Below, piece after piece: positions 44,835 through 56,896 of a stretch of DNA of 64,000 bases (positions are counted from its first letter, which is position 1; each line of letters begins with the position of its first letter). The position numbers and the translations under genes were made by a program. The stretch spans positions 1 to 64,000 of the forward strand of contig CAJVYQ010000001.1 in NCBI GenBank assembly GCA_913009825.1, given 5' to 3'. The stretch is from an uncultured Deferribacteres bacterium (lineage in GTDB: Bacteria; Zhuqueibacterota; JdFR-76; DREG01). The notes below the pieces were generated by a model that was not told the DNA's origin, did not search any database, and saw nothing but the letters and a program-made list of their open reading frames with translations.

Positions 44835-47387
44835 TTAAAATCCGGATTGCCAAACATGGAATAAATATTCCGAATGCGCATATAAAGAACGGCTATGATC
44901 CATAAGTAAAAAAACAATCAGCAGGAGAATAAAAGGAACAAGGTACACATACAAAAAAGCCTGCCATCCCGGCAGCGTAAAAATGGTGATCACGCCGATA
45001 AATAGCCGGTAGAAATACCACAAACTAAACAGAAAGAGCAGCAAAAGCAGGGGGATCAATAAAATTTTGAAAAAGAGCAAGCGGTAAAAAACCAGCGCCG
45101 GCGGTAGTAAAAAAATAAAAATGGAACCTTCCCAGGTTAAAAATGTGAACACATTCCGCATCGAAAGGCCGGCGCCGGAAATAATTGATAAACCCTGAAC
45201 ATAGCCGACCAAAAGAAAAGTAATGATACCGAACAACAGTGAAAAACCCAACAGGCCAAAAATCGGCTGCCAAGCCATGTAAATGAGTAGAAGATGAATT
45301 TTCTCTAAAGGGATAATTTCTGCCAGCCAAAAATCAAACAGCGGATGCTTCCGGAAAAAATAAAAGAAGGAAACAAAAATCAGCGCCCAAGCCATAATTT
45401 CCGTGATCAAAACGACTACAGAAATCCCCAAGGGGACTTTCCTTCCCTCTTTCAATTCCAGATGAAAACCTGCCGGACGGGAGAAAACACGAATCAAATT
45501 CCCTCTTAATCTGTGATCCTTGCGAAAAAAATAGAGGAAAAACAGGATGATTACAAAACCGGAGAAAATGAAAACCGTCGACTGTGAAACCGGCAGATCC
45601 GGTTTTTGGAAAGAAAATTGGTCTTGTTTGCCGGAATTTAAATTTTGGATCATATTCCAGGCCATGCGCGGTGTGCCTTCAACGGAAGCGATGCCGAAGG
45701 GGAAAAGACCTTTTTGCGGCGCCCGTGGTGAGAACAATGTCAGATAGGTTCCCCGCCAGTCATACATACTTCCCAGAGAATACCCCAAAGCCGGCTGTTT
45801 TAAAATGCGTTGAATCGTTTGTTTAAGCCTGAACGCCTGATTTACTTCAAAAATGGAAACGCTTTCACTGTCGGTTACATCAGGAATAAACGCAAAAGAA
45901 ACTTCATCGATCAACACCGGCAGGCCGGGATGTTCCACAACCCATTTTTCCAACCAGGTGTCAAGCCGGTTTGGGTAACGCCCGGTGAGATCGATGGTGA
46001 TAAAATCCAGCGGCAGCGTTGACGACAGGTAATTAAAATTGCGAAACCCTGCCGTAATTAAAAATGCGGATGAAGAAGGAACCGTGTCACCCAGTTTATT
46101 AAGATACTCAAAAGAGCGTGTTTCCCGGAAGTCGTAACCATTCCCCAGTGAAAAAGCGAAAACCGAAGGATGACCGGAGATCAAAGCCAACAGTTTTTGC
46201 GTCATTGCTAAACTCATCTCGGTTTTTCCGCTGTTTTCAAGCAAACCTGCCGGAGAATTCCAAACGGGCAAACAAACCACCGACAACAAACCGAGAGAAT
46301 CGGCTTTTGCCAAAACGGATGCCGGCGGCGGGAAAAACCAGGAAACCGTATTCAGTCCCAAAGATTTTATGGACTGCAGCAACTCCGCAGCATAAGCGGA
46401 GGAAAGATAATGCTGCCGGGTTTCGATAAATTGGATGCCGCGTATTACAAACATTTCATCATTCAGTAAAAGTTTGCTTTTTTGCAGTACTATTTTGCGT
46501 AATCCCAGATAAGTGATAAAACGATCGACCGTTCCGGAACCGGATTCTAAAATCGCTTCCACGGAATACAGGCAGGGATGAGCCGGACTCCACAATTTCG
46601 GCTGTTGTATCTGAACGGGAATATTTACACTTTCCGTTTCCAGCTCTGTCCGGCTGATGATATGAACCGCAGAAAATACGATTTTCTGTGTGTCACCCGG
46701 TGCGTACACAATGAGCCGCAGGCGCAGATCGGACAGATTCTTTTGCAAAGACGGCATAATGTCCGGATCGGTTTGTAAACGAAAATTGCAGCTTACCGAA
46801 GCGGATTGATACCCCGTTGAAAATGTGATTTGATTTTTCAGTTTGATAATGGCAACCGACGGTAAAATTTGCAGTGAAACATCACGGAATATCCCGCGCA
46901 ACGGTTCCGGTTGAAAAAGGGATTGCCGTAACGGAATAGTATTTTGGGACAGCTTCGTGTCAACTTCAACTTCAATTGTATTATTTCCGGCGAACCGGAG
47001 CAAATGGCCGGCCACTATAATGCGCAGCGCCGTGAAGCCGTGATTTTGTGTAGCCAGGTACTGACCGTTCACTTTTACCCGGCAAGAAAAGTTGATCCCC
47101 TGAAACATCAAAACAAATTGTGCATCCCGGTAAAGCAACGGCAGTTTAAACGACCGTTTGAAAAAGAAAGAACCGCTTTCCCTGATATTTGCCGGAATAA
47201 CAATTTTCCGCCAGTTATTTTCTCCCTTTTTCTTGAACTCCCATTCTCCGTTCAAATCGATAGTTTTGCGTTGAAAGTGAACAGGAGCGGCATCCTGTCC
47301 GGCAACCGCCGGAACGGAAAGATAAAGAAGAATGAGAGCAACCATAAAAAACCGAAATGCCGGGATATATTTTGTTTTCAAAATCAA
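44835..47387 (-). CDS. Membrane-anchored glycoside hydrolase family 2-like protein
   Basis: The protein has 850 aa with a signal peptide (FFMVALILLYLSVPAVAG). Residues 40-170 form a GH2 sugar-binding sandwich (IDLNGEWEFKKKGENNWR, IEVEVDTKLSQNTIPLRQSLFQPEPLRGIFRDVSL). An immunoglobulin-like domain and a TIM-barrel region (320-560) follow. An acid/base Glu is plausible in VLIDEVSFAF. The C-terminal 240 residues hold about six membrane helices, unusual for GH2 enzymes. The start is TTG; a second TTG two codons later has better spacing from AAGGA. Substrate unknown; catalytic activity uncertain. Confidence 0.7.
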   Translation of the reverse strand: MILKTKYIPAFRFFMVALILLYLSVPAVAGQDAAPVHFQRKTIDLNGEWEFKKKGENNWRKIVIPANIRESGSFFFKRSFKLPLLYRDAQFVLMFQGINFSCRVKVNGQYLATQNHGFTALRIIVAGHLLRFAGNNTIEVEVDTKLSQNTIPLRQSLFQPEPLRGIFRDVSLQILPSVAIIKLKNQITFSTGYQSASVSCNFRLQTDPDIMPSLQKNLSDLRLRLIVYAPGDTQKIVFSAVHIISRTELETESVNIPVQIQQPKLWSPAHPCLYSVEAILESGSGTVDRFITYLGLRKIVLQKSKLLLNDEMFVIRGIQFIETRQHYLSSAYAAELLQSIKSLGLNTVSWFFPPPASVLAKADSLGLLSVVCLPVWNSPAGLLENSGKTEMSLAMTQKLLALISGHPSVFAFSLGNGYDFRETRSFEYLNKLGDTVPSSSAFLITAGFRNFNYLSSTLPLDFITIDLTGRYPNRLDTWLEKWVVEHPGLPVLIDEVSFAFIPDVTDSESVSIFEVNQAFRLKQTIQRILKQPALGYSLGSMYDWRGTYLTLFSPRAPQKGLFPFGIASVEGTPRMAWNMIQNLNSGKQDQFSFQKPDLPVSQSTVFIFSGFVIILFFLYFFRKDHRLRGNLIRVFSRPAGFHLELKEGRKVPLGISVVVLITEIMAWALIFVSFFYFFRKHPLFDFWLAEIIPLEKIHLLLIYMAWQPIFGLLGFSLLFGIITFLLVGYVQGLSIISGAGLSMRNVFTFLTWEGSIFIFLLPPALVFYRLLFFKILLIPLLLLLFLFSLWYFYRLFIGVITIFTLPGWQAFLYVYLVPFILLLIVFLLMDHSRSLYAHSEYLFHVWQSGF

Positions 47388-48601
47388 TCCTTAACCATAC
47401 AGTCAATTCATTCGTATTTGAGATTCAACCGGACAATTTTCAAATGGGTTGTCACGTAATCAGCCCTATGAAATGTAATAAAACAGCGGCGCAATTACAA
47501 CTCAATTTTTACTAAATTTGTATATTTGGAGTGGACGTTGCTTGTTAACAGGACAATGTTGTTGACTTGAGGAGCGCACTTTTTGTTTGAGTAGTGTCTT
47601 AATGAAAAGCGGCAAAACTTGTCATTCCGAGCGAAGTCCCGATGGGTTTTACCGGGACGAAGTCGAGGAATCTCTATGTTTATGTATATAATCAATTTAT
47701 TCAAATTTCCCTCCGTCCTTTGGCGGATCTAAATTAAAAAGAAAGACGTCTTCAGTCAGACACTAATTACTAACATATCTCATTTCATAAATCATTGTAA
47801 TGATATTGTTTATGGATAATTATTGAATATTACACGTTAACCCTATTATTAAAAAATGACAACATAACATGTCGTCCCTACGGGACTTGTAAAATATAAG
47901 TGCTTTTTCAATTCTATAAACATTTCGTCTCTTCGAGACCGATTTGACGAAACGAATTTAAGTCCCGATAGAGACAAAATGTTTATAGCTGGAAATGATA
48001 TGGTGCTTTCATCGTCGCGTAGCGACGACATGTGAACAAATGCAAAAAAATAATTGTATTTTTACCCAAAGAAACATATAAAATTTGTTAGAGAATGCCT
48101 CTGTTGGAATAAAAGAACATAAATATAAAAAATCAAGCTCGTCTGATGGTGAACCATCAGGCTAAGATTAGCAAGCATCATAAATGATGCTCAGAGCACA
48201 GGAAAGTGTATGCTTACGGCGAGTCCATTTTATTATTAGCCCCTTGCTGAACATGAACTAATAATGCAAGGAAGGTAAATGATCACAGGTGTAAGCACAG
48301 TTTATTCTTTACATCCCCCTCTATCCTCCTTCAAAGGGGGATTGTAAATCCCCTCTTGAGAGGGGATAGGGATGTGTGAAAGAAAGTTTACAATTGACAG
48401 AGGATTTATTTTTCAGCTTTTGGTGGTTACCCGTGATTGGTTACGAAAAAACGCTAAACCGCCCTGCTAAGGGAGCGTCATTTATGACGCTTGCAATTCT
48501 TAGCCCCGTGATTTATCGCAGGGCGGACAGCGGAATTCTCTTAAGTCAACAACATTGTGTTGCCGGAAAGGTTAAGTGAAGAAATGAAAATTTGAAATTA
48601 G
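47388..48601. other. Repeat-rich gene desert, left part
   Basis: No gene is supported here. Visible items are a 'gtcattccgagcgaagtcccgat'-type repeat at 47620-47680 and the nested palindrome at 47867-48033. At 48137-48240 a chain of hairpins runs CTGATGGTGAACCATCAG, GGCTAAGA, AGCATCATAAATGATGCT, and at 48440-48530 a related chain in reverse contains GCGTCATTTATGACGC and TCTTAGCC. A 'cccctcttgagaggggat' hairpin lies at about 48340. The hairpin-GGCTAAGA-hairpin order is the same as inside the GTAAC MITEs. Confidence 0.6.
47867..48033. repeat. Nested palindromic element
   Basis: The perfect 10-bp inverted ends ACATGTCGTC and GACGACATGT enclose a second inverted pair (CTATAAACATTT / AAATGTTTATAG) and three tight hairpins: GTCCCTACGGGAC, GTCTCTTCGAGAC and CGTCGCGTAGCGACG. 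The whole can fold as one cruciform-like structure. There is no ORF. Confidence 0.7.
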
Positions 48602-49043
48602 GTAACACTTTAGTTCTTTAAAAAAAATTACCTTGTAATAAAAAGGGTGATCCCGTTTACTGCATACAGCTATTGCTTTAACGATCTATTTCGTCCTTTT
48701 AGGGCTAAAAATATGTTTTTGCTTCGAATCCCGGCGCTTCGCTCCGGATTGGACTATTTTGCTCTTTCAGAGCGTATTCGTACAAGTTTTTGTCACCCAT
48801 AATGAGTGAAATAATACAGTCCTCCCAGAGTATATTTATGCAAGTTTACATCACACTGAAAGGGTGAAATAATAAAGCCCGGGGCAACGCCCCGGGGCAG
48901 GTCAAATCACATTTCAAGAAGCCCTGAAAGGGCGCAATAATTATTCCCCATATTCCGCCTTTGGACAAGGTCTGTCCTGAATTTTCCGAAGAAGAAGATT
49001 AAAAGCTAGCGAATCCTGTGTTTTCAAAGAACCAAAATGATAC
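48602..49043. repeat. Large GTAAC-ended MITE with perfect 8-bp TSD
   Basis: The left end GTAACACTTTAGTTCTTT and the right end (reverse complement GTATCATTTTGGTTCTTT) match at about 18 of 23 positions. They are flanked by GAAATTAG at 48594-48601 and 49044-49051. The interior carries repeated protein-free hairpins (GCCCGGGGCAACGCCCCGGG at about 48876, CACTGAAAGGGTG, GCCCTGAAAGGGC). It is 442 bp, with no transposase. Confidence 0.75.
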
Positions 49044-49058
49044 GAAATTAGAAACTGG

Positions 49059-49196
49059 GTTACACTTTAGTATTTAAAAAACTACAATTATCCGGCAAAC
49101 GGTCATTTCCGAATGCTCTTACCGGTCTGCCTGCTGCAGACAGGGAGTTGAAAGCGTGATTACAGCTAATTCATGGAGCATACCTGGGTAGTTACC
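49059..49196. repeat. Element fragment related to 63359-63645
   Basis: The segment starting GTTACACTTTAGTATTTAAA and continuing through 'caattatccggcaa' matches the left 40 bp of the element at 63359. The right side ends GGGTAGTTACCC. No target duplication is seen. It fills the gap before nhaC. Confidence 0.5.
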
Positions 49197-49210
49197 CAAT
49201 AAAGCCAATT

Positions 49211-50638
49211 TTACAGTTTCTCTTCCGGAGTATCGGAAGATACAACCGGATCAGCTTTGTCCATGGTAATACCGGTAAAGCCGTAAAAAATGGAAATCAT
49301 CGGGTTGATGAGGTTCAAAAAGGCAAAAGGAAGATAGACGAGAGGAGAGACACCCAGCGTTGCGTGCATAAATGCGCCGCAGGTATTCCAGGGAACCAGA
49401 GGCGAACTTAAGGTGCCGGAATCTTCCAGCGCCCGTGACAGATTTTTGGGATGCAGACCCCTTTTATCGTAAGCATCTTTGTACATGCGTCCCGGCACCA
49501 CAATAGACAAATATTGATCAGGTGCGATGATATTCATGCTGATACAGGTGATGATGGTGGCGGTAACCAGCGCGCCGGTACTGCGGGCGGTTTTTAAAAT
49601 GGCGTTGGCAATTCTTTCCAACATGCGTGTTTTTTCCATCACACCGCCAAAGGATAGCGCACACATGATAAGTGACACGGTATACAACATACTTTCCATA
49701 CCGCCGCGGGTTAACAATTCATCGACCATGGGAAAACCGGAATGGGAGACAAATCCGCTGTACGATACATTTACTATCGTACCAACGGATGTTCCCTGAA
49801 AAATCATGGCAAAGATCCCGCCTAAAATGGTTCCACCAACCAGGGCAGGTAAAGCGGGAATTTTCTTCACCACCATCAAAATTACCAAGGTTGGCGGTAA
49901 CAACAATAACCAGTGCAGATTAAAATTGGCCTGCAGCGTGGAGACAATCTGATTAACATTTTCCGTTTGCATTTTTATCCCGGAATATCGTAATCCCAAA
50001 ATGGCATAAATAATCAATGAAATGATCATACTTGGCCCGGTAGTGTAAACCATGTGGCGAATGTGGGTAAATAGATCCGTTCCCGCCATGGCCGGGGCCA
50101 AATTGGTAGTATCGGATAACGGCGACATTTTATCGCCAAAATAAGAACCGGAAATAATGGCGCCGGCCACCATGGGCAGCGGCACACCCAATCCCTTGCC
50201 AACCCCGATCAGGGCAACACCAACCGTTCCGGCAGTGGACCAGGAACTACCTGTCGCCAGAGAAACCAGAGAACAGATCAGAGCCGTGGCTAACAAAAAA
50301 ATGGAGGGAGACAGGACTTTCAACCCCCAATAAATCATGGTGGGGACAATGCCGCTTAAAATCCAGGTGCCAATCAATGTGCCGATGATCAGTAAAATCA
50401 AACAGGCTTTCAACGCCAGCGTGATGCCGAAGATCAGGCCATCCTCCAACTCCTGCCAGGAATATCCCAAACGAATCCCCATCACCGAGGCGATAATCGT
50501 CCCGCCTATTAATGGGATATGCGGACTGGCGCCAAACTTTAAAATTGAATAGCCCAGAAAAAACATCATCAAAACCACAGGGATTAATGCTTCTATGAGC
50601 GTCGGCATTCTTGGCGACTTTTCTTTGGATTCTGCCAT
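49211..50638 (-). CDS. nhaC: NhaC-family Na+/H+ antiporter
   Basis: The protein has 475 aa with about 11-12 membrane helices. NhaC-type motifs are ALIPVVLMMFFLGYSIL at the N-terminus, SSWSTAGTVGVALIGVG, GAIISGSYFGDKMSPLSDTTNLAPAMAG and SGTLSSPLVPWNTCGAFMHATLGV. It exports Na+ for H+ in the inner membrane. GGAAGGA lies 9 nt before the ATG. It is monocistronic; the 160-bp upstream region shows no riboswitch-like hairpin. Confidence 0.92.
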   Translation of the reverse strand: MAESKEKSPRMPTLIEALIPVVLMMFFLGYSILKFGASPHIPLIGGTIIASVMGIRLGYSWQELEDGLIFGITLALKACLILLIIGTLIGTWILSGIVPTMIYWGLKVLSPSIFLLATALICSLVSLATGSSWSTAGTVGVALIGVGKGLGVPLPMVAGAIISGSYFGDKMSPLSDTTNLAPAMAGTDLFTHIRHMVYTTGPSMIISLIIYAILGLRYSGIKMQTENVNQIVSTLQANFNLHWLLLLPPTLVILMVVKKIPALPALVGGTILGGIFAMIFQGTSVGTIVNVSYSGFVSHSGFPMVDELLTRGGMESMLYTVSLIMCALSFGGVMEKTRMLERIANAILKTARSTGALVTATIITCISMNIIAPDQYLSIVVPGRMYKDAYDKRGLHPKNLSRALEDSGTLSSPLVPWNTCGAFMHATLGVSPLVYLPFAFLNLINPMISIFYGFTGITMDKADPVVSSDTPEEKL

Positions 50639-50798
50639 CTACGTGTCCTTCCGGTGCCGGTTCGCGGTCATTTCAATTCGGGAGTGTAAAAGAATAACCC
50701 TATTCACTAAAAAAGTAAAGTGAAATATAAAATTTTTTGCTTTGTCATCGATTTGCAGAACAAATTTCCCATTGTTCTCATTCATTGCGGAGTTCAGG

Positions 50799-53700
50799 CT
50801 AAAAAGCCCGGCCAAAACCGACCATCCAGCGAAATTGCACCTGCTCTTCCCCGCCGCCGGGATCGGAAACAAAAACCGGAAAATCGATACGCAGTGACGG
50901 GTTACCCAAAATCTTACCGTAACGCCGCGGCAGGTACGGCTGCCAGAGAACGCCCGCGCCGGCATCCAGAGCGCTTTCTCCCAAGGCAAGCATCTTATCC
51001 GCGGCCATAAAATTGGCGCTGCCCAGATCGGTGAAGCCGTACAGATCGAAATGCAGCAGGTCACCGATGAACGGAATGTTCTGCAGCAAGGACGAGACAG
51101 GATTCCATAAACCGATTTCCAGATTTACAGCGGCCAGACGATTGTCGTGATGCGAAAAGGACCGGGATGCCGGATCAAAAAGTCTCGCATTGTAGCCGCG
51201 CAGATTTCCACCACCGGCGGGATGCAGATGTCCGTTATGTCCCCACGAAACCGGCAGCGTGCCCCGGGCAGCAAACCGGGAATCTGTAATCCAGTCTTCC
51301 GGACTGGCCATATTGATGTAGAATGCAGCCTGCGGGGGAACGCCGGCGGTGGCGTAGCCGAAAACACCGCGCAGCCGAATATTTATCCGGGAAATACTGA
51401 ATTTATGCACGGTTTGTAAAACCAATTTGCTGAACGGTTCCGGTGTGCCCGCCAGCGCCGTGGTTAGTTTCACACTAAAATTACTGACGTTACGCCCGTA
51501 AGAGCCGTAGCGGTACCGCCGGAGGTAATTGAGTCGCAGCGTATTTAACGGACGGTCGCGCCACAAAGAAGGCGTCCATAAATAATTTTTATCAAACAGG
51601 CGCGAGAAATAGATACCGACGGTCAGGTTATTTATTGATCCTCTGCCCGGATTTCCACTCATATCGTACGACAGCGAAAAACCGTGATTGCCATAACCGT
51701 CCTGCATCCTGCTTGACATGGTGAAGAATATCGGCTGCGGCAGTCCGCTTAAAGGTTCCCGCCACCGGAATGTGTAACTGAGAGGATGACGCGGGAAATT
51801 GGCCCCGACAGCCGGGGAGAATTGCACCTGATGATTTCCAAACCCGTTAAAATTCATGGTTGAACCGTTAAAATTCAGGCCCAATCGCAAGCCATCCACA
51901 TCGTTGAACCATAATTTGGGCAGCCATTTAATCTGATATTTATCAAAGGGATAATCCGGCCGTTTCCAGTCCGGAATAAATTCCACCCGGGGAAATCCGG
52001 AGTAATTATCCAACTGGTAACAATCGGCCAGACGCCCGGTTGGATCGATTTCTACGGAAACCGGTTTGGCCGGAAGCGGCACGGACGTTTCATAATCCGG
52101 GTTAAAATTACCCCAGCCGTACCATTTTGGCAAAACAATAGGGCCGCCTTCCTTTTTTACCTGGTCGCTAACCGGCACAACTGCAAGTACAGTGGAACCG
52201 TTGGACAATTTAAAAACCAGATCCAGCGGCATAATTGCCCGGCCTTTGCGGCGGAGTTTCACTTTTGCCTGCCAGCCGGAAGTTGTTGTTTCCGCTTTGA
52301 ATTTGTCCACAGCGTAATCCACTTCGTACGTTTTATCCAGCCATTCATCAAAAAACCAATTCAAATCCCAATCGGTGTATTCGATGACCGCCCGGCGAAA
52401 AGCTTCCTCATAAGGATGGCAAAATTTCCATTTATTAAAATAATATGCGAGAGCATTTTGAAACAGGTGATCTCCCAACACATACTGCAGCGCATAAAGC
52501 ATAACAACCGTTTTGTAATACACTTCGCTATAGAGAAAGGCGCCGCCCCGGGTTAAATTGAACAGATCTGAATGCGTGGTTAACGGCGCATCGGCATTGT
52601 TTTTTACATTGCCGAAATAAGAATAATAATTCCTCCATCGTTCGTTGCTGCTATTTTCATATTTGAAATTTTCCTTCCCCGGTTTTCCTTTGCGGTGAAC
52701 CAGCTTTTCCATAGACCAGGCGGTGAGAAATTGAGTGAACCCTTCATCCAAAAACGCACGGTAGGTTTCGTTGTTGCCCACCATACCGAAAAACCAATTG
52801 TGGCCAATCTCATGGGCAAACAAGCCATAGTATCCGGGACTGGTACCGCCGTCCATGGTGATCATGGGATATTCCATGCCGTCGTCGGCATCGGCAACAA
52901 TCATTTTATGATAACCAAAACGGCCGATGTCGGTGGAATAGGTGCGGATCACATCGGCGGCAAACTGCGCAGCGTCCTGCCATTTGGCCGCTTTCCATTC
53001 CCGGGCAAAAGCGTAACATTTAATGCCGTCCCATTCCGCCATACCGATGCGATAAGACGGATCTGCCGTCCAGGCGAAATCGTGCACATTCACCGCTTTG
53101 TAGCGCCAGGTTTTGGGATGTTCCGGGTCCCTCTTGATAATGACCGACGGCTTTTCTCCCATCGGTTTATTTTTGAAATTGCGAATAGCCAGTTTCTTCA
53201 TCAGCGCGGCGGGCAGTACCTCTTTCCGGTTTATCAGGTAACCGGTGGCCGCTACCACAAAATCGTTGGGCAGGGTCAAATCGACTTCATACGTGCCGAA
53301 GTCGCCGTAAAATTCATGTCCCAAATGTTGATCCGTGGTCCAGCCGAACTTCATATCGTAAACGGAGATACGCGGATACCATTGAGTGCCGGTAAATTGG
53401 TCGAAACCGTGACTGGGATTGTATTTCATGCGGCGGCGGATAAAGCCGAAATACGTTTTAAAATCAATGCGGAAAACAACCGAAGCGCCGGGCAGCAGCG
53501 GTTCATTGAGAAACACTTTCATGATGGTGTTATCCATTTCTATTTTCAACGGATTATTGCTGCCGTCCGTAATTTTATCAATATTGGTACCGCCCCGCGA
53601 TTCTTTGCCCAGTTTGGCTAAAGAATTATCACCCCTGGAACGCCGCAACCGGTCGTTGTAGCTGCCCGGCTGAAAGGCGTTTTGGTAAAGGTGAAAATAG

Positions 53701-53975
53701 ACAAAAAGCAGCGTGTCCGGTGAATTGTTGCTATAAATCAACGTCTGCTTGCCGGTAATGATGCGTGACTTTACATCCAGTTCCGCTTTGATTTTGTAAT
53801 GAACATCCTGCTGCCAGTAACCGGCAAAAGGCGGCCGGTTTTTCCAGTAGTAAGGGTTTATCTGACTCTGGTAATCGACACCGAGGGATTGTCCGGGATT
53901 GAAGGGAATATCCTGCCCGGCAGCCAATTGGCTAAACAAAAACATGCTGAACAGAACAGAGAGGAAAATTTTCAT
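50799..53975 (-). CDS. M1-family metallopeptidase fused to an Omp85-like beta-barrel
   Basis: The protein has 1058 aa with a GGAGA ribosome binding site and a signal peptide (FLSVLFSMFLFSQLAAG). Residues ~45-620 are a gluzincin: HEIGH (His 388, Glu 389, His 392) followed by Glu 411 in LDEGF at the M1 spacing, plus the M1 N-terminal sandwich (YKIKAELDVKSRIITGKQTL). The GAMEN-type exopeptidase motif is replaced by DGMEYPMI, so endo- or unusual exopeptidase activity is possible. Residues ~690-1058 are beta-barrel strands with the Omp85 loop motif GGGNLRGY near 920 and a terminal Phe. I infer a protease displayed on the outer membrane. Confidence 0.82.
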   Translation of the reverse strand: MKIFLSVLFSMFLFSQLAAGQDIPFNPGQSLGVDYQSQINPYYWKNRPPFAGYWQQDVHYKIKAELDVKSRIITGKQTLIYSNNSPDTLLFVYFHLYQNAFQPGSYNDRLRRSRGDNSLAKLGKESRGGTNIDKITDGSNNPLKIEMDNTIMKVFLNEPLLPGASVVFRIDFKTYFGFIRRRMKYNPSHGFDQFTGTQWYPRISVYDMKFGWTTDQHLGHEFYGDFGTYEVDLTLPNDFVVAATGYLINRKEVLPAALMKKLAIRNFKNKPMGEKPSVIIKRDPEHPKTWRYKAVNVHDFAWTADPSYRIGMAEWDGIKCYAFAREWKAAKWQDAAQFAADVIRTYSTDIGRFGYHKMIVADADDGMEYPMITMDGGTSPGYYGLFAHEIGHNWFFGMVGNNETYRAFLDEGFTQFLTAWSMEKLVHRKGKPGKENFKYENSSNERWRNYYSYFGNVKNNADAPLTTHSDLFNLTRGGAFLYSEVYYKTVVMLYALQYVLGDHLFQNALAYYFNKWKFCHPYEEAFRRAVIEYTDWDLNWFFDEWLDKTYEVDYAVDKFKAETTTSGWQAKVKLRRKGRAIMPLDLVFKLSNGSTVLAVVPVSDQVKKEGGPIVLPKWYGWGNFNPDYETSVPLPAKPVSVEIDPTGRLADCYQLDNYSGFPRVEFIPDWKRPDYPFDKYQIKWLPKLWFNDVDGLRLGLNFNGSTMNFNGFGNHQVQFSPAVGANFPRHPLSYTFRWREPLSGLPQPIFFTMSSRMQDGYGNHGFSLSYDMSGNPGRGSINNLTVGIYFSRLFDKNYLWTPSLWRDRPLNTLRLNYLRRYRYGSYGRNVSNFSVKLTTALAGTPEPFSKLVLQTVHKFSISRINIRLRGVFGYATAGVPPQAAFYINMASPEDWITDSRFAARGTLPVSWGHNGHLHPAGGGNLRGYNARLFDPASRSFSHHDNRLAAVNLEIGLWNPVSSLLQNIPFIGDLLHFDLYGFTDLGSANFMAADKMLALGESALDAGAGVLWQPYLPRRYGKILGNPSLRIDFPVFVSDPGGGEEQVQFRWMVGFGRAF

Positions 53976-54080
53976 GGCATTTCTCCGAATTTTTTTCTGA
54001 AGGATTGTTCCTTTCCAATATAGGGATACGGTTAATTTATTTCAACAATTTTCTGTATGAAAAGCAATTTTCCAAATGGT

Positions 54081-54133
54081 AAACCTTCCGGGTTTAAAAA
54101 AGCCGGAATGTTTTTAATCTTCCCGGAAGGTTT
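54081..54133. repeat. Hairpin repeat 'aaaccttccggg'
   Basis: AAACCTTCCGGG and CCCGGAAGGTTT form a 12-bp stem enclosing 29 nt. It is a relative of 41205-41237 and lies upstream of the methionine operon promoter. Confidence 0.55.
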
Positions 54134-54191
54134 AATCCTGAATTTCTTATCTTCCCCAAACAAAAGATTCTTCCGTTACCGAAAAAAAATC

Positions 54192-54220
54192 TTGACATTA
54201 CCGAATTAATACTTTACCTT
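54192..54220 (+). promoter_or_regulatory. Predicted promoter of the methionine operon
   Basis: TTGACA (54192-54197), a 17-nt spacer, then TACCTT (54215-54220) fit a sigma70-type promoter. Transcription would begin near 54227, giving a leader RNA of about 190 nt before the terminator and about 210 nt before metY. Confidence 0.65.
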
Positions 54221-54293
54221 TTTAGCCAATTTACCGAAAAAGTAAGAAAAGGAAACTCGTAAAATCATGAATTTTTCTTTCACCGACATGATG

Positions 54294-56895
<2,602 letters not shown>

Positions 56896-56896
56896 C

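Noticed and set aside
47388-49210. Hairpin-rich DNA considered as a CRISPR array.
   Set aside because: Repeats are palindromic, differ in length and are not regularly spaced; no cas genes are near.
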